Source: Flavobacteriales bacterium (GTDB lineage: Bacteria > Bacteroidota > Bacteroidia > Flavobacteriales_E > Vicingaceae). From it: a DNA stretch of 64,000 nucleotides. A program made the translations under genes and the position numbers. Shown one piece after another: positions 44,351 to 52,003 of this stretch; position 1 is the first letter of the stretch; each line of letters opens with the position of its first letter. The DNA lies in assembly GCA_026196775.1 (NCBI GenBank), contig JAPHUD010000021.1:1-64000 (forward strand), in the 5' to 3' direction. The notes below the pieces were generated by a model that was not told the origin of the DNA, searched no databases, and saw only the letters and a list, made by a program, of their open reading frames with translations.

Positions 44351-45563
44351 TAAAATACACATATTGTTTTTTTTCATTGGATTGTTGATGCTCTCAACAA
44401 ATGGAATTGCTCAATCAAAATCTGAATTAGAAAAAAGAAAAAAAGAACTGAACAAGGAAATATCGCTTATTAATGGAATGCTTAAAGAAACGGAAAAAAA
44501 CAAAGCCCTTACTTATGAGCAATTGCTTAAACTAAAAAGTAAAATTAATGCCCGATCTAATTTAATTTCAACCATAAATTCTGAAATAAAACTTATTAAT
44601 AAAAAAATTACCGACAATGAAGCTATAATTGCTTCAATGGAAAAAGATCTAGAGCAGTTGAAGCAGGAATATGCTAAAATGATTTATTATGCTTTTATTC
44701 ATAAAAGCCAGAAAGATAAAATTATGTTTGTAATGGCAGCAGAGAGCTTTAACCAGGCTTATAAAAGGTTGAAATATATTCAGCAATATACTACTTATAG
44801 ACAGTCTCAGGCCGAATTAATTATTAAAACACAGCAAGATCTTCAGAAAAGAAACACAGATTTAAAAAATAGCAAACAAGAAAAAGCGGCACTACTTTCT
44901 TTAGAAGAACAGGAAAAAGGCAAGTTAGCAATTGAAAAAAATCAACAAGAATCTGTTATTTCAAAGTTACAAGGCAAAGAGCAAGACCTTAAAGATAAAC
45001 TTAGAAAGAAAGAAGAAGCAGCAGCAAAACTTCAAAAAGCCATACAAAGAATTATTGAAGAAGAAATTCGTAAAGCAAAAGAAGCGGCTAAAAAAGCAGG
45101 GAATACAACCAAAGGGTTTCCAATGACACCAGAAGCTCAGAAGCTTTCCAACTCATTTGAAGCTAACAAAGGAAAACTTCCATGGCCTGTAATTGAAGGT
45201 GTTATTACTGCTAAGTTTGGACAGCATAATCATCCTGTTTTACCGGGTATTGTGGTTAATAATAATGGTATAGATATTAGTACTAGTGGTGGAGCAAAGG
45301 CAAGAGCAATTTTTGATGGAGAAGTAAGTTCTGTAGCAATTATTCCTGGTGAAGGAAAAGTGGTAATGGTTAGACATGGAGAATATTTATCGGTTTATTC
45401 CTATATGAGTGATGTTTTTGTGCAAAAAGGAGATAAAATTACTACCAAACAAGAACTAGGTATTTTAATTAATGATACTGGAAACTCAGGCACGTCTGTT
45501 CACATAGAAATATGGAAAGGAATGACCAAACTAAATCCCGAATATTGGATTTATAGAAAATAA
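44328..45563 (+). CDS. EnvC-like murein hydrolase activator (coiled coil + degenerate LytM/M23)
   Basis: A 411-residue periplasmic protein with a signal peptide (ending NGIAQ, residue 29), long coiled coils at about 30-125 and 160-265, and a C-terminal LytM/M23 domain from about 285. The domain lacks most catalytic residues: the zinc His of HxGxD is Asn (NNGID), the YxHL His is Tyr (YSYMS) and the first His of HxH is Ser (SVHIEI). This is the pattern of EnvC, which does not cut peptidoglycan but activates amidases at division. It overlaps DUF4292 by 23 bases and is followed by the GSCFA gene after eight bases. Confidence 0.9.
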   Translation: MSLFNPINKIHILFFFIGLLMLSTNGIAQSKSELEKRKKELNKEISLINGMLKETEKNKALTYEQLLKLKSKINARSNLISTINSEIKLINKKITDNEAIIASMEKDLEQLKQEYAKMIYYAFIHKSQKDKIMFVMAAESFNQAYKRLKYIQQYTTYRQSQAELIIKTQQDLQKRNTDLKNSKQEKAALLSLEEQEKGKLAIEKNQQESVISKLQGKEQDLKDKLRKKEEAAAKLQKAIQRIIEEEIRKAKEAAKKAGNTTKGFPMTPEAQKLSNSFEANKGKLPWPVIEGVITAKFGQHNHPVLPGIVVNNNGIDISTSGGAKARAIFDGEVSSVAIIPGEGKVVMVRHGEYLSVYSYMSDVFVQKGDKITTKQELGILINDTGNSGTSVHIEIWKGMTKLNPEYWIYRK

Positions 45564-45571
45564 AATTACCC

Positions 45572-46552
45572 ATGAACTTTTCAACTCCAGTTGTTCTTCC
45601 TACAGCTAAAAAAATAATAGATTATAATGATTCACTATTAATTTTAGGTTCTTGTTTTGCTGAAAATATCGGAGAAAAACTTGCCTCCAACAAATTTAAT
45701 ACAGTTGTAAATCCATTTGGAATTATTTATAATCCAATTGCTGTAGCCAATGGATTGAAGTATGTTTTGGATGAAAAATTATTTCAAACATCAGATTTAA
45801 TCTATTTTAATGATAAATGGCTGAGTTTACAACATCATGGTAGCTTTTCTAATAGAGATAAAACAGTTTGTCTGAGTAATATTAATCATTCAATTAAATC
45901 GGCACACAAGCAATTAAAACAAGCGACTTATCTCTTTATTACTTTTGGTTCTGCTTGGGTTTATGAGCATAAAGAACATGGTTTGGTTGCCAATTGTCAT
46001 AAAATTCCAGCAAAACACTTTTCAAAAAGATTGTTGAAAGTAGATGAAATAGTTGCAGCCTATAAATCACTCATTAAAAGCATTAAAAATATCAATACTG
46101 ATATCAATGTTGTTTTTACAGTTAGCCCTGTTAGACATACTAAAGATGGTTTGTGGGAGAATAATTTGAGTAAGTCTCTTTTACATTTGAGTATAAAAGA
46201 GTTGAAAGATAATTTTGATAACTGTACTTATTTTCCAGCCTACGAAATTGTAATGGATGAATTGCGTGACTATAGGTTTTTTAAAGATGATTTGGTTCAC
46301 CCATCAGATTTAGCAGTAAACTATGTTTGGGAAAAATTTTCATCATGTTATTTTTCTGAAACTACAATAGCTTTGATGGGCAATATCCAAAAAATTAAAC
46401 AAGCTGCAATGCACAAACCTTTTGATTTTAATAGCGAAAAGCATCAGCTGTTTATTAAAAACCAAATGGATATCATCAAAAAATTGAACATTCAATTTCC
46501 GCAATTGAATTTTGAGGAAGAGAAACTAAGATTATTTTCAGAAAAACAATAA
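45572..46552 (+). CDS. GSCFA domain-containing protein
   Basis: A 326-residue protein of the GSCFA family, named for the N-terminal motif seen here as LGSCFAENIGEKL (residues 26-38). Later blocks include NPFGIIYNP, FGSAWVYEH and VFTVSPVRHTKDGLWENN, with a C-terminal DDLVHPSD. The family is related to SGNH hydrolases (Ser in the first block, Asp/His in the last), so it may be an esterase or acyltransferase, but no substrate is known. Last gene of the envelope run; a bidirectional terminator follows. Confidence 0.92.
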   Translation: MNFSTPVVLPTAKKIIDYNDSLLILGSCFAENIGEKLASNKFNTVVNPFGIIYNPIAVANGLKYVLDEKLFQTSDLIYFNDKWLSLQHHGSFSNRDKTVCLSNINHSIKSAHKQLKQATYLFITFGSAWVYEHKEHGLVANCHKIPAKHFSKRLLKVDEIVAAYKSLIKSIKNINTDINVVFTVSPVRHTKDGLWENNLSKSLLHLSIKELKDNFDNCTYFPAYEIVMDELRDYRFFKDDLVHPSDLAVNYVWEKFSSCYFSETTIALMGNIQKIKQAAMHKPFDFNSEKHQLFIKNQMDIIKKLNIQFPQLNFEEEKLRLFSEKQ

Positions 46553-46645
46553 TTCTTTTATGGGTTTAAATAGCTTGTAATTTCCCATTGTCACAGAGCT
46601 TGATATTTTAATTACTTGACACCCCCAAACAATTGTAGTCATTAT

Positions 46646-46679
46646 TAAAAAAAAGCGGTAAGATTATCTTACCGCTTTT
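46646..46679. terminator. Bidirectional Rho-independent terminator
   Basis: Arms AAAAGCGGTAAGAT and ATCTTACCGCTTTT around a single central base, with a further A-run on the left. Lies between the convergent GSCFA and M16 peptidase genes. Confidence 0.92.
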
Positions 46680-46690
46680 ATGTTAATTTA

Positions 46691-49615
46691 TCAATACCCA
46701 AAAATTTCTTTTAGTGTAAGTTCTTTGTATTCGCCAAGTTCGGTAAGTGCTTTTTTGTTAACCAATTTTTTGTTCCCAATAACTAAAAATACATGGTCTT
46801 TGCCTTTTATGTTGGTATTAAAGTATTTTTCAAGGTCTGTAAGTTGCATGGTTTTAATGGCAGGGTAAACTTTGGTGTTAATATCATAATCTCTACCCAT
46901 TTCTTTAGCACTTAAAAATTTCCAAAATAAGCTATTTTCTTTGGTTCTAGAAGTTTCAATTTTTTTAAGAGCAGCTAATTTAGCTCCTTCAAATTGGTCG
47001 TTAACCGCTGGCATATCTGTCATTAGTTCTAACATGGCTTTAGTCGCTTCTTTTTGTTTGTCTACTTGTGTACCAATATAAGCCTGAACATAGTGCGAAC
47101 GATTTGGTTTGTTTGGAGTAGTAACATAAGCGTATGCAGAATAAGCCAATGCTTTAGATTCTCTTATTTCTTGAAAAACAATAGAAGATAGTCCGCTACC
47201 GAAATATTCGTTAAACAGGTTTATCATAGGAATATCTGTTTCGGTATAAGGTTTTTGTTTAGCAAAAATTAGCATTTCGGTTTGTACCATGTCATAATCC
47301 ACAAAATACACTTTGTTTTTATTAATGTCTAACTCAGGGAATTCCTTAGCAGCAATAAGCGGTTTTAGTGTTTCAGGAGTTTTGTGGTGTTTCTCTATAA
47401 TGTTTTTAGCTTCAGTAATTTCTTTATTTCCATAATAATAAATATAGTGCTCGTAAGAAAGTAAGTCTTTTACTTTTGCTACTAAGTTATTTACGTCAAT
47501 AGTTTTAAGTTCTTCATTACTAAAAATATGTTTTTGAGGAGAATCTTCACCATATCTTCCGTAGTTAAACATTCCTTGATAAAGGATATAAAATTTACTT
47601 AGTTTATTGTCTTGTCTTTCTTTGTAAATTCCTTGAACCATGTTGTCAAAAGCTTCTTGGTTAGGATTAACATTTGCTAAGATGTGTTCAAATAATTCAA
47701 CACCTTCTTCAAAAGATTCTTCCAATCCGTTTAATGAAACATAAACTCTTTCGCTAGAAGCATAAACACTATAGCTTAATCCTTTTTTAAAAAGTTCAAC
47801 TTGCAATTCGTTGGCAGTATATTTATCGGTTCCTAAATATTCTAAATAATTTACAGCCAAGGCTATTTCTTTATCGCTGTAAGATCCCATATCTAAAATA
47901 TATTCTAAACTAAAAGTTTCATTTTTAGTGTTTTTCATATAATAGAAAGGGATGTTTCCATTTATTTTTTCTGCTTGGTTAATTTTAGAATAATCATCGA
48001 AAATAGGTTCTAATCTACTAGCATCCATTTCTTCAAAGGCTTTAGCAAAAACAGAAGCAGTATCTCTATTTAAATCTACTTTAGTAATTTCTGGTTTTTC
48101 TACTTTAGGATTATTGGTTTCACCATGTTTTTTATAAACAACAACATAATCGTTGTTAAGGTATTTATTGGCAAAATCAACAATTTGTTGTTTGCTTACT
48201 TTGCTTAGTTTGTCATTTTCTTTTACTACATCTGCCCAATTTTCTTCAAGAATAAAAGCATTGGTCATTTTGTAAGCTCTGTAGTTGTTGTAAAGATTAC
48301 TTTGTTGGTCGTTTAGTTTAAAGTTTTTAATGGCAGCAGGTAGCATCCAATCTTCAAACGCTCCTTTTTTAATTTTTTCTATTTGAGATAAAAGTAAATC
48401 ACGAGCTTCTTCTAAGGTTTGTCCTTCTCTTGGGTTTGCACTTAATTGAAGAATAGAGTAATCGTAACTAATATCATCGTAAGCATAAGCACTAAGTACT
48501 TTTTGATCTTTTACTAAATTTAGGTCAATTAAACCTGCTTGTCTGTTATACAGAAGAGCATTTAATAAAGGTAACATATAGATGTCTGCATTTTTTACTC
48601 CTGGTAAACGGTATCCAATATTAACCCATTCAGCATCAGAACCTACAACAGTAACCTCAGTAGGTTCTGTATTTTTTTCTTCAGGTTTAAAAGAAAACTC
48701 AGGAACTTCTTTGGCTTTATAGCTTCCAAATTTTTCTTTTATTAAGTCAATTGTTTTGTCTGGGTCAATATCACCAGCAAGGATAATAGCCATATTGTTT
48801 GGAACATATCGCTCATTAAAATAAGCATGAATTTTTTCCATTGAAGGATTTTTAAGATGTTCACTTGTTCCAATGGTAGTTTGGGTTCCGTAAGGGTGAT
48901 TTTTAAAAAGGTTAGCAGACATTGCTTCATAAGCCAACCAATAATCATTGTCACGACTTCTGTTGTATTCTTCATAAACAGCTTCTAGTTCAGTGTGGAA
49001 AAGACGCAAAACTAATTCGCTAAACCTTTCAGATTCTATAGTAATCCATTTTTCAAATTCATTACTTGGTATATCATTAATATAAACGGTTCTTTCGGTA
49101 GAAGTGTATGCATTAGTTCCTTTAGCACCTATAGAGCTAATCATTTTATCATATTCGTTAGGAACAGCATATTGAGCAGCAACTCCCGAAAGGCTATCTA
49201 TTTGTCTGTATAATGCTTTTCTTTCTGTTTCATCAGTTACACTTCTTCTTTTCTCATATAAATCAGAAATTTGTTGAAGGACTACTTTTTCTGCTTCCCA
49301 GTTTATTGTTGCTATTTCTGATGTTCCTTTAAAAACCATGTGTTCAAGGTAATGAGCTAACCCTGTTGCATCAGAAGGGTCTTGTTTGCTGCCTGTTTTT
49401 ACAGCAATATTGGTTTGAATACGAGGTTCATCTTTATTGATAGACATGTAAACTTTTAAACCATTATCGAGTGTATATATTAAGGTATTTAAATTATCAC
49501 CTTCAACAGTTTCGTATTCATATTTATAGTTAGATTTTGGTTCTTGTGTTTTATCTTTGCAAGAAAATTGAAATAATACTATTGCCAATACAATAATTGA
49601 GATGGAGTTTTTCAT
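46691..49615 (-). CDS. M16 family zinc peptidase, two-unit (pitrilysin-like) lipoprotein
   Basis: A 974-residue M16 peptidase. The signal peptide has a lipobox-like FSC (lipid Cys19). The inverted zinc motif HYLEH is at residues 88-92 (GLAHYLEHMVFKGT), with the third ligand Glu in the downstream LEAVYEEY segment. A second, inactive half (about 500-974) completes the clam-shell, as in pitrilysin/insulysin. Family members cut peptides and small proteins inside an enclosed chamber; this one should be at the outer membrane or in the periplasm. It is the last gene of a four-gene minus-strand run that starts with a short M16 peptidase. Confidence 0.93.
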   Translation of the reverse strand: MKNSISIIVLAIVLFQFSCKDKTQEPKSNYKYEYETVEGDNLNTLIYTLDNGLKVYMSINKDEPRIQTNIAVKTGSKQDPSDATGLAHYLEHMVFKGTSEIATINWEAEKVVLQQISDLYEKRRSVTDETERKALYRQIDSLSGVAAQYAVPNEYDKMISSIGAKGTNAYTSTERTVYINDIPSNEFEKWITIESERFSELVLRLFHTELEAVYEEYNRSRDNDYWLAYEAMSANLFKNHPYGTQTTIGTSEHLKNPSMEKIHAYFNERYVPNNMAIILAGDIDPDKTIDLIKEKFGSYKAKEVPEFSFKPEEKNTEPTEVTVVGSDAEWVNIGYRLPGVKNADIYMLPLLNALLYNRQAGLIDLNLVKDQKVLSAYAYDDISYDYSILQLSANPREGQTLEEARDLLLSQIEKIKKGAFEDWMLPAAIKNFKLNDQQSNLYNNYRAYKMTNAFILEENWADVVKENDKLSKVSKQQIVDFANKYLNNDYVVVYKKHGETNNPKVEKPEITKVDLNRDTASVFAKAFEEMDASRLEPIFDDYSKINQAEKINGNIPFYYMKNTKNETFSLEYILDMGSYSDKEIALAVNYLEYLGTDKYTANELQVELFKKGLSYSVYASSERVYVSLNGLEESFEEGVELFEHILANVNPNQEAFDNMVQGIYKERQDNKLSKFYILYQGMFNYGRYGEDSPQKHIFSNEELKTIDVNNLVAKVKDLLSYEHYIYYYGNKEITEAKNIIEKHHKTPETLKPLIAAKEFPELDINKNKVYFVDYDMVQTEMLIFAKQKPYTETDIPMINLFNEYFGSGLSSIVFQEIRESKALAYSAYAYVTTPNKPNRSHYVQAYIGTQVDKQKEATKAMLELMTDMPAVNDQFEGAKLAALKKIETSRTKENSLFWKFLSAKEMGRDYDINTKVYPAIKTMQLTDLEKYFNTNIKGKDHVFLVIGNKKLVNKKALTELGEYKELTLKEIFGY

Positions 49616-49642
49616 AGGAGTTAGTTTAGTTTAAAAGTTATA

Positions 49643-49933
49643 TTAAATTGATGTTTGTCTGAACCATTTTTTATCGGCATAAAAAGTTCCAAAAGGAACT
49701 AAGGATGCTACAAATGCCCAAAAAGATTGTTGTATTTTCCATTTATATTCAACATGAACAATTAAAAGAACAACAACATACGCCACAAACAAAACTCCAT
49801 GAGCCATTCCTGTATGCTTTACAGCTTCAGGTTTGTCGTAAAAGTATTTGATAGGCATAGCGATAAAAAGAAGAGCAAGATAAGATAAGCCCTCCAAAAA
49901 AGCAATTATTCTTAATAAAAAAAGTGAATTCAT
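49643..49933 (-). CDS. DUF3817 small membrane protein
   Basis: A 96-residue protein with three predicted transmembrane helices. The family signature is visible as RIIAFLEGLSYLALLFIAMPIKY, then HTGMAHGVLFVAYVV and FWAFVASLVPFGTFYADKKW. DUF3817 proteins are inner-membrane proteins of unknown role. It lies between the O-methyltransferase (33 bases) and the large M16 peptidase (27 bases) and is probably part of the same transcript. Confidence 0.88.
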   Translation of the reverse strand: MNSLFLLRIIAFLEGLSYLALLFIAMPIKYFYDKPEAVKHTGMAHGVLFVAYVVVLLIVHVEYKWKIQQSFWAFVASLVPFGTFYADKKWFRQTSI

Positions 49934-49966
49934 GGGTTTTATGATTTAAGGGTTGATATTTATAAT

Positions 49967-50608
49967 TTATTTTTTACGTGCTATCATTAAACCATCTCTT
50001 ATAGGAAAGATTATTTGTTGCACCCTATTGTCTTTAGCTAAATGTTGAGCATAATCTACCAATGTTTTAGTGTCTTCATCCATGGTTTCTATAGGTTCGG
50101 TTACTTTTCCACTCCACAAAACATTGTCAGCAATAATGTAGCCTCCTGGATTAACCATTTCGAATACTAAGTTATAATAGTTGATGTAGTTGCTTTTATC
50201 GGCATCAATAAAAACGATGTCGTATTTTTTATTTAGTGTAGGAATTATGTCTAGAGCGTTGCCAATATGTTGTTTTATGGTATTGGAAAGCCCTGCCTTA
50301 TCGAAATATTTCCTAGCAAAACTTTCTAACTCCTCGTTAATGTCTATAGTGTCAATGCTTCCATTTTCTTTTAAACCTTCAGCTAAACAAAGTGCAGAGT
50401 AGCCAGTATAAGTACCTATTTCTAAAATATTTTCAGGTTGAATCATGTGAGAGAGCATACTTAGTACTCTCCCTTGTAAATGTCCAGACAACATTCTTGG
50501 AGTTAGTATTTTTTCCCAAGTTTCGTGATTAAGTTCTTGTAACAATTCACTCTCTTGCTCAGAATATTTTTCTACATATTTTGAAATTGATTCAGGTAAA
50601 AAATCCAT
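49967..50608 (-). CDS. Class I SAM O-methyltransferase (COMT-like)
   Basis: A 213-residue cytoplasmic methyltransferase. The SAM-binding motif I is ILEIGTYTGYSALCLA (near residues 61-76). IDTIDINEE binds the SAM ribose, DIVFIDADKSNYINYY carries the metal-binding Asp of catechol-type O-methyltransferases, and VNPGGYIIADNVLWSGKV supplies the second metal Asp-Asn pair. Methyl acceptor unknown. The gene starts six bases downstream of the small M16 peptidase stop, so they are co-transcribed. Confidence 0.93.
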   Translation of the reverse strand: MDFLPESISKYVEKYSEQESELLQELNHETWEKILTPRMLSGHLQGRVLSMLSHMIQPENILEIGTYTGYSALCLAEGLKENGSIDTIDINEELESFARKYFDKAGLSNTIKQHIGNALDIIPTLNKKYDIVFIDADKSNYINYYNLVFEMVNPGGYIIADNVLWSGKVTEPIETMDEDTKTLVDYAQHLAKDNRVQQIIFPIRDGLMIARKK

Positions 50609-50614
50609 ATAAAT

Positions 50615-51844
50615 TTAATTTTCAGGTTGATATAACAATGTACTTAATTCGTTTTCATCAAAAATTTCGTTGGCAACATCTAATAAATCTAACTCAGTTA
50701 TAGCGTTAATTTTTTCAAAAACAGTTGTTAAGTCTTCTACTTTGTTGTAGAGTAATAAACTTTTTCCTTGTCCTAGCATTACGTTGCAATTATTTTCTTC
50801 GGCAATAGTGGTTTGTCCTAAAAATTGGCGTTTAGCATTTTTTAGTTGAGAAGAGGATAGTTTTTTAGTTTTTAGCTTCTTCAATTCTTTTTTTACTAAA
50901 GCAATAGATTTATCAATATGTTTTATGTCGGTACCTAAATAAACAGAAAATAAACCAATATCGCTATAAAGATTGTAAGAAGACTCTATGTTGTAAGTAA
51001 GTCCATATTTTTCTCTTAGCCCCATATTAAGTCTGCTGTTCATCGCAGGTCCACCAAGAATGTTGTTTAACAACATAAAGGTGTTTCTTTTTTCGTGAAA
51101 AGAACCATAGGCAATATTACCAATAACACAATGAGCCTGATGTGTATCTTTTAGTATTGATTTACTTTGAGGAGTATAATTTTTATAATTATCTCGCTTT
51201 GCAGCTATTGGTCTTTGAGTAATTGTTCCAAGATATTTTTCGGCAATTCGTTTTACTTTTTTAAGTGGAATATTACCAACAACACTCAAAACAATCTCAT
51301 CTGTTGCGTAGTGTTTGTTAAAAAAAGAAATAACATTATCTCTTTTTAATTTAGAAATACTTTCAATAGTGCCTAAAATGTTCATTCCTAGCGGATGATT
51401 TTTGAAAATCTGCTCTTCAAAGTCATCATAAATTTGCTCATAAGGAGTGTCTTGATAAGAGTATATTTCATCAATAATAACCTCTTTTTCTTTGATTAAT
51501 TCTTTCTCAGGAAAAGTAGAATTAAAAATAATATCGGCAAGTAAATCAACAGCTCTTTCAAAATATTCTGTAGTAAAAGAAGCGTAAACATTAGTGTTTT
51601 CTTTGGTGGTAAAGGCGTTTATTTCACCACCTACACTATCAATTCTATTAAGGATATGATGTGTTTTTCTTTTAAGAGTACCTTTAAAGATAGCATGTTC
51701 AATAAAATGAGCCAGCCCATTTTCTTGCAAAGTTTCATCTCGAGAACCAGTATTTATAACAAAACCACAATGAGCCACATTGCCTATTGTGGGTTTATGA
51801 ATTACCCTTATTCCATTAGAAAGTTGAAAAATAAATTCCTCCAT
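50615..51844 (-). CDS. M16 family zinc peptidase, short form
   Basis: A 409-residue single-unit M16 peptidase of the mitochondrial-processing-peptidase-like class. The start is ATG at 51844 (MEEFIFQLSNGIRV); a GTG three codons earlier is the alternative. The inverted zinc motif HFIEH is at residues 46-50 (NGLAHFIEHAIFKGT), and EKEVIIDEI near 118-126 holds the third ligand. No signal peptide, so it is cytoplasmic. Short M16 proteins usually work as homo- or heterodimers. It is the first gene of the run that ends with the large, lipid-anchored M16 peptidase. Confidence 0.93.
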   Translation of the reverse strand: MEEFIFQLSNGIRVIHKPTIGNVAHCGFVINTGSRDETLQENGLAHFIEHAIFKGTLKRKTHHILNRIDSVGGEINAFTTKENTNVYASFTTEYFERAVDLLADIIFNSTFPEKELIKEKEVIIDEIYSYQDTPYEQIYDDFEEQIFKNHPLGMNILGTIESISKLKRDNVISFFNKHYATDEIVLSVVGNIPLKKVKRIAEKYLGTITQRPIAAKRDNYKNYTPQSKSILKDTHQAHCVIGNIAYGSFHEKRNTFMLLNNILGGPAMNSRLNMGLREKYGLTYNIESSYNLYSDIGLFSVYLGTDIKHIDKSIALVKKELKKLKTKKLSSSQLKNAKRQFLGQTTIAEENNCNVMLGQGKSLLLYNKVEDLTTVFEKINAITELDLLDVANEIFDENELSTLLYQPEN

Positions 51845-52003
51845 AAGTTTCACAAAATTAACACCTAAAAAAGGAATAAATGAACAATTAACAATATTTA
51901 AATTATTGTTAATAACTCGGTTGATAAGTGAAAAGTTTGATTCCTAGCAGATTTCTTAATTTACTATATTTTAGCATTGTAATAATTCCATAAATTAGGA
52001 AAA

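Noticed and set aside
49967-51844. M16 peptidase plus methyltransferase as a ribosomal-peptide biosynthesis cluster
   Set aside because: No precursor peptide, radical SAM enzyme or exporter is present, so the stronger claim is not supported.
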